Origin: Collinsella aerofaciens
Lineage (GTDB): Bacteria > Actinomycetota > Coriobacteriia > Coriobacteriales > Coriobacteriaceae
NCBI RefSeq assembly: GCF_015558785.1
Contig: NZ_JADMOP010000003.1
Location: forward strand, 123,652-187,651
Length of the DNA: 64,000 bases
Direction: 5' to 3'
A program made the position numbers and the translations under genes. Positions 30,137-38,013 of this stretch are shown here, one piece after another. Within the stretch, counting starts at the first letter, position 1; each line of letters starts with the position of its first letter. Under the pieces are notes generated by a model. That model was given only the letters and a program-made list of their open reading frames with translations, was not told where the DNA came from and searched no databases.

Positions 30137-31240
30137 CTAGATGCGGACCGGCATGACCAGGTACAGGTAGTTGATCTTGTCGTAGGACTTGAAGATGCCC
30201 GCCTGCGAGTAGCTCTTGAGCTCCAGCGTGATCTCCTTCTCCTTGGACAGGGCATTGAGGCAGCCGAAGATGTAGTGGTAGTTGAAGGCGATGGTGCCCG
30301 ACTCGCCCTCGGCCTCGACATCGATCGTCTCCTGCGCAAGGTCCTGGTCATTGGAAATGGAGGACAGGCCCATCTGCCCGTTCTCGACATCGATCTCGAA
30401 CTTGACGGCGGGGTTGGCGCTCGCGATAACGGCCACGCGCTTGAGGGCGGCGTTAAAGGCGGCGACGTCGATCTTGACGCTCGTCACGCACGAATCGGGG
30501 ATGAGCTGCTTGTAGTTGGGGTACACGCCCTCGATGCGGCGCGACACGTAGGTGGTGTTGCCGGCCTCAAAGACGACCTGGGTGTCGGTAGCTCCGATCA
30601 TGATGGTCGCCTGGCTGGCCATGATGTTCAGCGCGTCGTTAAAGGCGTCGGCCGGAACGTTAAGCTCAAAGGAGCCCTCGAGGGTCGAGGTCTCGACCTG
30701 CGTATCGCACACGGCCAAGCGGAAGGAATCGGTCGCCACCAGGCGCACGGTGTTGTTCTCGACCTTCATGTGCACGCCGCCCAGGATGGGGCGGGCCTTG
30801 TCGGTCGAGGTGACGCGCCACACGCGGCCGACCATTTCGGACAAGATATCGGTCGGCAGCTCCACGGCACTCTCGATGGCATAGGCCGGAAACTCGGGGA
30901 AGTCATTGGCATCGAGCGTGTTCAGGCGGAATGAGCTCTTCTCGCAACTAATCAACACCTGGCGCTCGGACAGCTCAAAGGCGACCGGGGCATCGGGGAG
31001 GGTCTTGGTGATATTGGAGAGCATCTTACAGGGGATGACCATCTCGCCCTCTTCTTCGACATGCGCCGCAATGCGATGACGGATCGAGATGGTGTAGTTA
31101 GAGGTCTGGAATTCCAAGATGCCGTCTTGCGCCTTGACGAGCACGCCCGACAGGATGGGGAGGGTGGATGCCGAAGCGACACCCTTCATAACGACGCCGA
31201 TGGCTTGTGTAAGCGAGCTCTGGCTGACGGTGAACTTCAT
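30137..31240 (-). CDS. dnaN: DNA polymerase III beta subunit (sliding clamp)
   Basis: 367 residues, MKFTVSQSSLTQAIGVVMKG, three clamp domains, ending in the conserved YLVMPVRI. GAAAGGT precedes the ATG. Separated from dnaA by 238 bases that may be part of oriC. Confidence 0.97.
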   Translation of the reverse strand: MKFTVSQSSLTQAIGVVMKGVASASTLPILSGVLVKAQDGILEFQTSNYTISIRHRIAAHVEEEGEMVIPCKMLSNITKTLPDAPVAFELSERQVLISCEKSSFRLNTLDANDFPEFPAYAIESAVELPTDILSEMVGRVWRVTSTDKARPILGGVHMKVENNTVRLVATDSFRLAVCDTQVETSTLEGSFELNVPADAFNDALNIMASQATIMIGATDTQVVFEAGNTTYVSRRIEGVYPNYKQLIPDSCVTSVKIDVAAFNAALKRVAVIASANPAVKFEIDVENGQMGLSSISNDQDLAQETIDVEAEGESGTIAFNYHYIFGCLNALSKEKEITLELKSYSQAGIFKSYDKINYLYLVMPVRI

Positions 31241-31478
31241 CTTTTAATACCTTTCTATAGATATAAATATCTTAATAATAGTAATAGCACTGACGAAACT
31301 GTTGATTACTCCCAAAGACGCAGGTCAGACCCAGAAAGAGAATCGACAGCAGCCTGTGTGCAACAAGGGTGGTTTTCCACGTTCAAAACCTGCGCAAAAC
31401 TTTTCATCACCGCGGGTTGGGTTTTAAACACCTTATGCCCGTGGTTTCGACAAGTTTTCAACAGGTGTCTCTATTTCC
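31241..31478. other. dnaA-dnaN intergenic region, probable half of oriC
   Basis: Contains TTTTCAACA at 31455-31463, the near-canonical DnaA box TTTTCCACG at 31373-31381, related TTTTCATCA (31401) and TTTTAAACA (31422), and an AT-rich block at 31250-31295 (TATAGATATAAATATCTTAA) suitable as an unwinding element. No gene. Confidence 0.6.
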
Positions 31479-33203
31479 CTACGAGCGCAGTGTAATTTTA
31501 TCGCGCAGCGACTTGAGGTCTTCGGTGACGGTGCGGTCTTCCTGGATCATCTTCTGGACCTTTTTGTAGCTCGTGCTGACGGTCGAGTGGTTGCGGTTGC
31601 CAAATTCGGCGCCCACCGCCGTGGTCGTCATCTCGCACATCTCGATGGCCAGGTAGATGGCGATATGGCGTGCTTTGGCGATATTGGCGTTGCGACGCGG
31701 GCCGATGAGCTCCTCGTGCGTCACGCCGTACTGCTCTTCGATGACGGACTGAACCGTCTGGACGTTGATCTTTTTGGCCGATGTGTCGAAGTACTGGCTG
31801 GCGATGGCGTCGATATCGTCAAAGGTGAGCTCCCTGCCCTCGCGCTCGCGGTCGCCCGCCTCGCCGGCGCAGCGCTCGCAAAAGCTCTCGAGTTCGCGGA
31901 TGTTGGTGCCCGAGACCTCGGCCATGTGTTTAAAGTGCTCGTCGGTCAGGTGCCCGCCGTCGCCCCCATAGGCCGCCAGCAGCGAGTCGTCGCCTGCCTC
32001 GGGAGCGGCGACGATGGTGTTCTCGTAATAGCGCTGCAAGATCTTGTATTTCATCTCGTAGCTGGGCTCTGCGACCAGGCAGAGCATGCCGGCGTTGAAG
32101 CGGCTGGTCAGACGCTCGTCCATGCTCAGGTCCTTGGGGGCGCGGTCTGCCGCGATGACGACCTTCTTGTTGTTGCGGATGAACTCGTCCATGAGCTGGA
32201 AAAAGTAGTCCACGCTCGCGCGCTTGCCGATGATGTTCTGGATGTCATCGATGATGAGCACATCCACGCCGTGGTACGCCTGCATAATGGGGGCGTTGCT
32301 CTTCTTTTGGCGGTCGAACTCGGTCATCAGGTCGTCCAGATATGCCTGGGAGTTGGCATACTTGACCTTGATCTCGGGCGACTTTTCGGCGAGCTCGTTT
32401 TTGATGGCAAGCAGCAGGTGCGTCTTGCCCAGGCCCGATTTGCCGTAGATGAACAGTGATGTGCACGTGCCGCGCTCGTCCGCGAGGGCGGCAAACTTGA
32501 GTGCCGAGCGATAGGCATGGCTGTTCTCTGGGCCGTAGACAAAGTTCTCAAAGGTAAATTTTGAGTTCGCGGCGAGCGGGGCTCCATCCGTATTCTGCTC
32601 GGCCGGCGCGGTCGGTGCTGGCATGGGTGAAGCGGGGGTCGCAGCTTGCGTGGATTTAGTCGGCGCTCCGCCCTTCATCTGGTTCATCATGCGACGAAAA
32701 TCATCGGCCGAGAGCGTGTTCTTGATTGCAATGCCCGAATCCGCGCCCGCCGCCGCGTCGTGAGCGATGGGCATGTGCGTGACGGGTGCGTTCGTTGACG
32801 TCGCCGCCGCGGTCGGCAACGGTGCCATGGTTTCACGGGAAACATCGCTGTGCTGGTGCTCGATTGTCGGCACGTCGCCTGCGGAGGCCGGCACCGCCGG
32901 GGAAGCAGCGAGAGCCGTGGCGGGCGCCGTCGCGGCAGCGGATTCCGTCGCGGCGCCTTGCGGTGCCACGATGTCGAGCGCAATCGGTGCAAAGGCGATT
33001 TCTTCCAGATAGGCCTCAATAGTCGACTGATGCTTTTTGAGCTGCGCGATGGCAAAGCGCGAGGGGGCCTCGATCGTGAGCGTATCTTCGGTCAGGCTTA
33101 TGGCGCGCGATTGCCCCAGCATGTTGATGAGGCGTGCATCTTGGCCGTCGCGCTGGCAAAAGGCGATAGCATCCCCCAGGATGATGCTTGCTTCCTCGTC
33201 CAC
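31479..33203 (-). CDS. dnaA: Chromosomal replication initiator DnaA
   Basis: 574 residues, longer than the usual ~450 because of an Ala/Pro/Thr-rich domain II (about 80-210). AAA+ domain: Walker A GKSGLGKT at 254-261, Walker B VLIIDDIQ near 315, sensor region LTSRFNAGM. Domain IV spans 480-574. The DnaA signature reads GNRNHSTV (535-542) where most bacteria have GGRDHTTV, and the preceding basic loop reads PRRNANIAKAR. The base-contacting Asp433 of E. coli is thus Asn538 here. GTG start, 15 bases downstream of the ATPase/winged-helix gene. A 14/16 parS-like site lies inside the gene at 32829-32844. Confidence 0.96.
   Translation of the reverse strand: MDEEASIILGDAIAFCQRDGQDARLINMLGQSRAISLTEDTLTIEAPSRFAIAQLKKHQSTIEAYLEEIAFAPIALDIVAPQGAATESAAATAPATALAASPAVPASAGDVPTIEHQHSDVSRETMAPLPTAAATSTNAPVTHMPIAHDAAAGADSGIAIKNTLSADDFRRMMNQMKGGAPTKSTQAATPASPMPAPTAPAEQNTDGAPLAANSKFTFENFVYGPENSHAYRSALKFAALADERGTCTSLFIYGKSGLGKTHLLLAIKNELAEKSPEIKVKYANSQAYLDDLMTEFDRQKKSNAPIMQAYHGVDVLIIDDIQNIIGKRASVDYFFQLMDEFIRNNKKVVIAADRAPKDLSMDERLTSRFNAGMLCLVAEPSYEMKYKILQRYYENTIVAAPEAGDDSLLAAYGGDGGHLTDEHFKHMAEVSGTNIRELESFCERCAGEAGDREREGRELTFDDIDAIASQYFDTSAKKINVQTVQSVIEEQYGVTHEELIGPRRNANIAKARHIAIYLAIEMCEMTTTAVGAEFGNRNHSTVSTSYKKVQKMIQEDRTVTEDLKSLRDKITLRS
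32829..32844. promoter_or_regulatory. Degenerate parS-like site inside dnaA
   Basis: Minus strand TGTTTCCCGTGAAACC matches parS consensus TGTTTCACGTGAAACA at 14 of 16 positions and encodes VSRET in the poorly conserved domain II of DnaA. Confidence 0.5.
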
Positions 33204-33218
33204 TGTCTCTCCCGTTCT

Positions 33219-34571
33219 TTAGCTCTGAGCTCGCACGCGAGCGGCGCCGAGTTCGGTCAGATGGTATTTCTGGCCATGCTTGATGACCAAGCCGGCCTGC
33301 GCCAAGTCATTGAGCGTGCGTGACCAAGTGGGGGCCGAGTTTCCAAACGACCTCGCCAGATCGGTTGCGCCGCACGCTTGATTTTGCGCTAGATAGCCCA
33401 GCGCGGCGTTGCCGCGATCGCTTACGAACACGTCCGGTTGTGGCTGCGCATACTGATTTGCTGCATTAGGATACATCATTTGAGCTGCTGGTTGTTGAGA
33501 ACTCTGTATCGGCGGCATTTGCTGTTGAAAACTTTGAGGCCACTGTTGGTAAGGCTGCGGAGGCATCTGCTGGACCCAGGGGTTGTACTGCTGCTGCGGC
33601 ATCTGCTGGTATGGCTGCTGATATCCCTGCTGGTACTGCTGCGGGAACTGCTGGCCATACCCCAGTGGAGGCATCTGCTGATATGGATATCCCTGTTGGT
33701 ACGGCTGATGGCCCATTTGCTGGCCACCCAGTGCCCCCGTCGCCTGCTGCATTGCTGCTGTATCCTGATCCGCCAGCGGCATGGCCTCTGGCATGCTTGG
33801 CGGCATCGACATCGATGCCGCCTGGGGCTCTTGTGTGGGAAGCATTCCGGACTGCCGCATCTGCCCCACGGGGGGCTGCATCTGCTGCGTTGCCATGGGC
33901 TGCTGCGCAAAAGCTCCCGGCAGGGGATATGTGGGCTGCTCCGTCTCGGGCCGCACGGCAGCACCGCGTCCGCCGGCACGCTCGATTTCCTGCACGCGTT
34001 TAGGGTTCAGGCTTACCGTAACCACGGTGCCGTTGCCCATGTTGTCCTCGATGGATACGGCACCGCCGGCGTTTTCCAAATACTCCTGCACCATGGGAAA
34101 CCCTGCTCCGGTTCCACGGATATAGCGCTTCATCTTGCTGTTTGCGCTGGTAACGCCAAAGTCGAAAGCACGTTCCTTGTCGTCGATGCCGGGTCCTTGG
34201 TCAGCAAAGCGGATGGTGTCTCCGCCGTCCAGAATCGAGATGATGGGCTCGGCAAAGTGCGCGTGGATAAAGTTTTCGACAATCTCGCGGATGACCATGA
34301 GCGAGATATGGCCGCCTTGTTCTTTCATGCACTGGTAGACGGTGTTGGTCGTCTCTTCCAAATACGTGCGGACATCTTGCGGATCAATGACGATCACACG
34401 CGGTGTCGACAACATGTCGTCATAGACGGCGATGCGCGCGGCGTACATGGCTTTTGGCGCCTGCGTTGTCGTCTGTTCACCTTCGTCACGCTCTTCGCGC
34501 ACGCCGGTGATGTGCTCGTTGTCGGGTGCCGGGTCTCCGGAATCGACCATGGTGTAAAAGTCGTCAGACAT
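33219..34571 (-). CDS. GHKL ATPase with Gln/Pro-rich linker and C-terminal winged helix
   Basis: 450 residues. Residues ~60-190 resemble SpoIIAB/RsbW-type GHKL ATPases: N-box REIVENFIHAH (95-105), G1 DQGPGID (124-130), G2 GTGAGF (153-158) and GNGTVVTVSLNP. Residues ~210-390 are a low-complexity Gln/Met/Pro/Tyr segment with repeats like QPYQQMPQQQY. Residues ~390-450 form a winged helix (GNAALGYLAQNQACGATDLA ... AGLVIKHGQKYHLTELGA). It sits between oriC and dnaA with a 15-base gap, so it is co-transcribed with dnaA. Function unknown; a regulator of initiation or sporulation-like kinase is conceivable. I know no characterised protein with this architecture. Confidence 0.85.
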   Translation of the reverse strand: MSDDFYTMVDSGDPAPDNEHITGVREERDEGEQTTTQAPKAMYAARIAVYDDMLSTPRVIVIDPQDVRTYLEETTNTVYQCMKEQGGHISLMVIREIVENFIHAHFAEPIISILDGGDTIRFADQGPGIDDKERAFDFGVTSANSKMKRYIRGTGAGFPMVQEYLENAGGAVSIEDNMGNGTVVTVSLNPKRVQEIERAGGRGAAVRPETEQPTYPLPGAFAQQPMATQQMQPPVGQMRQSGMLPTQEPQAASMSMPPSMPEAMPLADQDTAAMQQATGALGGQQMGHQPYQQGYPYQQMPPLGYGQQFPQQYQQGYQQPYQQMPQQQYNPWVQQMPPQPYQQWPQSFQQQMPPIQSSQQPAAQMMYPNAANQYAQPQPDVFVSDRGNAALGYLAQNQACGATDLARSFGNSAPTWSRTLNDLAQAGLVIKHGQKYHLTELGAARVRAQS

Positions 34572-34916
34572 GCCGCTCGCAATCTTTCATAAGGTTTCGA
34601 ACAAATAGTAGCTCACTGTGCAATGCTTCTCATCTTTCGACAACTTTTCAAAACCTGTTGAAAACTTTGGAAAACGGGCGAAAAGTTCTCAACATTGCTA
34701 ACATGACCTGTTGAAAACTCGATGAAATATCGTGAAAAGTTGCCATACACCGCTAAATCGAGCTCGGCTTATGGGGGAACCGTGTGAACTGCGCAACCTT
34801 TTACCTTTGATTTCTTGACATTTGAACATTGATTTCCCTACAATTTTCAAGCTCACGTGTCTATATCTGCGTCCGCGCCCCCGCGGACACTCGAAATGCA
34901 GCAGGAGGAACTTAAG
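34572..34916. other. Origin-proximal intergenic region (probable oriC half) between divergent arms
   Basis: Separates leftward dnaA genes from rightward rpmH. Carries TGTTGAAAA (TTTTCAACA on the other strand) at 34656-34664 and 34709-34717, TTCTCAACA at 34686-34694, and several TTTCGA/TTTTCA variants within about 120 bases. The gene orientation switch marks the replication origin. No protein gene. Confidence 0.7.
34815..34844 (+). promoter_or_regulatory. Promoter of rpmH-rnpA
   Basis: TTGACA, an 18-base spacer and TACAAT, about 70 bases upstream of the rpmH start. Confidence 0.75.
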
Positions 34917-35051
34917 ATGAAGCGTACGTATCAGCCTAATAAGCGTAAGCGTGCCAAGACCCATGGCTTCCGTGCCCGTATGGCCACTAAGGGTGGTCGT
35001 GCCGTGCTCGCCCGTCGTCGCGCCAAGGGCCGCAAGCGTCTCACTGTCTAG
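34917..35051 (+). CDS. rpmH: 50S ribosomal protein L34
   Basis: 44 residues, [20 protein letters not shown] ... GRKRLTV, an almost perfect family match. AGGAGG lies ten bases upstream; the longer frame upstream is leader. Confidence 0.98.
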   Translation: MKRTYQPNKRKRAKTHGFRARMATKGGRAVLARRRAKGRKRLTV

Positions 35052-35071
35052 CAGCGATACACACATCTCGC

Positions 35072-35410
35072 ATGAAGACTATTAAGTCTCGGCAAGATTT
35101 CGAGCATGTGTTCAGTCAGGGGCGTCGTTTCAATCACCCTCTGATTCGAATGACCATATGTGAATCGGTTGGCGAAGGCGACTCCGGAAGGGTCGCCTTC
35201 GTTGGTGCTAAGCGACTCGGTTGTGCCGTCGTGCGCAACCGATCTAAGCGTGTGATGCGCGAGGCCGCCCGCAGCTGCGGATTTCCCGTTGCGGGTTATG
35301 ACATCATCTTGTTCGCAACTCCCAAGACGAGGGTTTCCTCGCCGCAGGAGATGGACAAGGCGTTGCGTTCGCTTATGAAGCGCGCCGGCGTTGCCGGGGA
35401 GGAGCGATGA
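35072..35410 (+). CDS. rnpA: Ribonuclease P protein component
   Basis: 112 residues with the RNR signature region AVVRNRSKRVMREAAR. Protein subunit that helps the RNase P RNA mature tRNA 5' ends. Stop overlaps the yidD start (ATGA). Confidence 0.96.
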   Translation: MKTIKSRQDFEHVFSQGRRFNHPLIRMTICESVGEGDSGRVAFVGAKRLGCAVVRNRSKRVMREAARSCGFPVAGYDIILFATPKTRVSSPQEMDKALRSLMKRAGVAGEER

Positions 35411-35631
35411 GCAATCACGTTTTGCGACGTGTTGCCATCGCTCCTATTCGCATATATCAACAGGTTATTTCGCCCTTATTGCCTGACGCGTGCATTTATT
35501 ACCCAACGTGCTCGCAATACGCCATCCAGGCGATTGAGAAGTACGGCTTTTTGAGAGGCTGCTGGCTTGCCGTGAGGCGCATCGCTCGCTGCAATCCCCT
35601 GCACGTCGGCGGTTATGACCCTGTGCCTTAG
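35407..35631 (+). CDS. yidD: Membrane protein insertion efficiency factor YidD
   Basis: 74 residues. IYQQVISPLLPDACIYYPTC is the hallmark amphipathic helix with paired Cys, followed by SQYAIQAIEKYG and CNPLHVGGYDPVP. Four-base overlap with rnpA. Confidence 0.96.
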   Translation: MSNHVLRRVAIAPIRIYQQVISPLLPDACIYYPTCSQYAIQAIEKYGFLRGCWLAVRRIARCNPLHVGGYDPVP

Positions 35632-35660
35632 CGGGCACTCGCTATCGGAGGAAAACTTAC

Positions 35661-36431
35661 ATGTGGGATTGGATCGTTAACATCCTTTTCGAGCTGCTCA
35701 AGCTCATCCAGACCTTTGCGGTCGACTGGGGCCTGTCCATCATCATCCTGGTGGTCATCATCCGTCTGCTGCTGACGCCGCTCATGCTCAAGTCGACAAA
35801 GTCGACGGCTCGCATGCAGGTGCTGCAGCCCAAGATGCTCGAAATCCAGGAGCGCTACGCCGACGATCCTCAGCGTCAGGCCGAGGAGATGCAGAAGTTC
35901 TACAGCGAGAACAAGTTCAATCCGCTGGCCGGCTGCCTGCCGCTTCTGATTCAGATGCCCGTCCTTATCGCCCTGTTCACGCTTCTGCGCAACCTGCCGC
36001 AGTACTTTAACGAGGGCACGTTCTCGTTCTTCAACATCCTGCCCGACCTGACCACCACGCCGAGCGCTTCCTTTGCCGATGGCTTTATGGTTGCGTTGCC
36101 TGCGCTGGTTTGCCTGATTCTCTTCGCTGTCCTGACCCTGATTCCGCAGCTGTATATGTCCCGCAATCAGACCGGTCAGCAGGCCCAGAGCATGCGTATG
36201 ATGGCCGTTGTCATGACCGTCATGATGCTTTGGATGGGCTGGAGCCTGCCCGTCGGCGTTCTGCTGTACTACGATGTGTCTTCTGCCTGGCAGGTTATCC
36301 AGCAGATTTTTGTGACGCAGAAGGTCATCGACAAGGCGAAGGCCGATGAGGAGGAGCGTCTTAAGAACGCTCCGCTGCAGGTTGAGGTCACTCGTCGCGA
36401 GAAGAAGCCGCGCCCGCACAAGAAGAAGTAG
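35661..36431 (+). CDS. yidC: Membrane insertase YidC (Oxa1/SpoIIIJ type)
   Basis: 256 residues, the short Gram-positive form without the large periplasmic domain. Hydrophobic segments at about 8-40, 90-115, 140-165 and 180-215. Characteristic LKSTKSTARMQVLQPKM and GCLPLLIQMPVLIALF. Unlike Bacillus SpoIIIJ, the N-terminus shows no obvious lipobox. Basic tail EKKPRPHKKK may bind ribosomes. Confidence 0.95.
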   Translation: MWDWIVNILFELLKLIQTFAVDWGLSIIILVVIIRLLLTPLMLKSTKSTARMQVLQPKMLEIQERYADDPQRQAEEMQKFYSENKFNPLAGCLPLLIQMPVLIALFTLLRNLPQYFNEGTFSFFNILPDLTTTPSASFADGFMVALPALVCLILFAVLTLIPQLYMSRNQTGQQAQSMRMMAVVMTVMMLWMGWSLPVGVLLYYDVSSAWQVIQQIFVTQKVIDKAKADEEERLKNAPLQVEVTRREKKPRPHKKK

Positions 36432-36475
36432 TGGGATATCAATCTTATTTAGGTACCTAACTTTTGGAGTACGTT

Positions 36476-37045
36476 ATGTCTGAAGAGATCATCGAGGATA
36501 TGCTTGAGGAGGTTGCCCCGCAGGTCGCGGGCGATTATCCCGAGATTGCACAGCGCTACAAGGCTGGTGAAGAGCTGACCGATGAGGAGCTCGACACCAT
36601 TGCAGATGTTGCGATTTCCATCCTGCGTTCCATCCTTTCGCACTTCGATGCCGCCAACTCTCCTATCGATGAGTATGAGGGCGACGAGGGTGAGCTGATT
36701 TTGGATGTAACGGCTCCCGACCTTGCTGTTCTCATTGGCCGTCATGGTCGCACTCTTGATGCTCTTCAGGTTATGTTCTCTTTGCTGGTGAGCCGCAAGC
36801 TTGGCTTTAGGTATCCGGTTGTAGTGGACGTCGAGGGATACAAGAGTCGCCGTCAGGATAAGGTCGCCTCCATGGCTCAGTCTGCTGCCGAGCGTGCCAT
36901 CCGCACTCATAAGAGTGTTTCGCTTCCGCCCATGAATGCCTACGAGCGCCGACTGGTTCACATTGCACTTCGTGGCAACGATGCAGTCGATACTCATTCT
37001 GAGGGTTCTGACCCTGATCGCCATGTGGTGATTGTTGCTCGATAA
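36476..37045 (+). CDS. Jag/KhpB-type KH-R3H RNA-binding protein
   Basis: 189 residues. KH-like region near 95-125 (LAVLIGRHGRTLDALQ) and R3H domain near 150-185 (PPMNAYERRLVHIAL). The N-terminal ~60 residues are acidic and replace the usual Jag_N domain. Location after yidC is typical. ATG chosen with TGGAGT six bases upstream; a TTG four codons earlier would overlap it. Confidence 0.93.
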   Translation: MSEEIIEDMLEEVAPQVAGDYPEIAQRYKAGEELTDEELDTIADVAISILRSILSHFDAANSPIDEYEGDEGELILDVTAPDLAVLIGRHGRTLDALQVMFSLLVSRKLGFRYPVVVDVEGYKSRRQDKVASMAQSAAERAIRTHKSVSLPPMNAYERRLVHIALRGNDAVDTHSEGSDPDRHVVIVAR

Positions 37046-37062
37046 TCTACTCGAGCTTATGC

Positions 37063-37096
37063 TAAGGGGACGTGGTTTCCACGTCCCCTTTTTTTG
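37063..37096 (+). terminator. Terminator of the rpmH-jag operon
   Basis: AAGGGGACGTGG TT CCACGTCCCCTT followed by TTTTTG. Confidence 0.92.
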
Positions 37097-37141
37097 TCAA
37101 AAGTTCTCGATACACTGATTTTTGTCAGAAAGGAGCTTTCG

Positions 37142-37879
37142 TTGTTAGTACTTACTGATCAGCAGGCTGACGAGATGTTGAGTCGTCTAACTTCCTATTG
37201 CAAAGAGTATTCCTTGAGCGTAACTGATGTTGAGCTGAGGAAATGTATTCAGCATTTGGATTTGGTTCTAGAAACAAATAAGACAACCAATCTCACCCGT
37301 ATTCTTAACGTAGAAGATGCTGCAGTACTTCATATTCTCGACTCACTTGTTTTGCTCCCCTATATCAACAAGGCTCCTGAGGGAGCTTTGCTCGATATGG
37401 GAACAGGTGCGGGCTTCCCTGGTATTCCATTAACCATAACCACGCATCGTAAAGCTACTTATATTGACTCTGTTGGCAAGAAGGTTGATGCGGTTAATTC
37501 CTTTGTCCATGCTCTTGGATTGAAACATGCTCATGCGGTTCATGATCGTCTTGAAGAATATGCTCGAAGCCATAAGAAGCAGTTCTCTGTTGTAACCGCC
37601 CGCGCACTGGCCCCTCTACCGATTCTTGTTGAGTATGCGGCTCCGTATCTGAAGGATGGAGGGCTATTTGTTATAACCAAGGGCAATCCTTCGGATGAGG
37701 AGCTTGCTTCCGGCATGTCAGCAGCTAAGATTTGTGGCTTCACTTTGCTTCTGAATGACGCAATTGATTTGCCTGAAGGCTTGGGTCACAGGGAGTTCAT
37801 TGTTCTTAAGAAGAGTCATCCAGCATCCGTCTCATTGCCTCGTGCAAATGGCGTGGCAAAGAAGAATCCGCTTGCCTAG
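37142..37879 (+). CDS. rsmG: 16S rRNA (guanine527-N7)-methyltransferase
   Basis: 245 residues from a TTG with AAAGGAG 7 bases upstream; more upstream starts fall in the preceding terminator. SAM motif I LLDMGTGAGFPGIPL near 95, then KKVDAVNSF and VTARALAPLPILVEYAAPYL. The gene is visibly more AT-rich than genes in the rest of the window, as are parA and parB. Confidence 0.94.
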   Translation: MLVLTDQQADEMLSRLTSYCKEYSLSVTDVELRKCIQHLDLVLETNKTTNLTRILNVEDAAVLHILDSLVLLPYINKAPEGALLDMGTGAGFPGIPLTITTHRKATYIDSVGKKVDAVNSFVHALGLKHAHAVHDRLEEYARSHKKQFSVVTARALAPLPILVEYAAPYLKDGGLFVITKGNPSDEELASGMSAAKICGFTLLLNDAIDLPEGLGHREFIVLKKSHPASVSLPRANGVAKKNPLA

Positions 37880-37880
37880 A

Positions 37881-37896
37881 TGTTTCACGTGAAACA
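37881..37896. promoter_or_regulatory. parS site 1
   Basis: Exact consensus TGTTTCACGTGAAACA, the ParB-binding centromere palindrome, two bases after the rsmG stop. Confidence 0.95.
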
Positions 37897-37919
37897 TAAT
37901 GGATACTAACAACTTGCAG

Positions 37920-37935
37920 TGTTTCACGTGAAACA
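37920..37935. promoter_or_regulatory. parS site 2
   Basis: Exact TGTTTCACGTGAAACA, 39 bases from site 1. Confidence 0.95.
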
Positions 37936-37958
37936 TGGCGGTTGATATCGATTCGGAA

Positions 37959-37974
37959 TGTTTCACGTGAAACA
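37959..37974. promoter_or_regulatory. parS site 3
   Basis: Exact TGTTTCACGTGAAACA, again 39 bases from site 2, about 40 bases upstream of parA. The regular 39-base spacing (nearly four helical turns) places all three on roughly one DNA face. Confidence 0.95.
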
Positions 37975-38013
37975 TCCTCCGTTTGACAGCTTTAATACAC
38001 ACCAGGAGGGACC

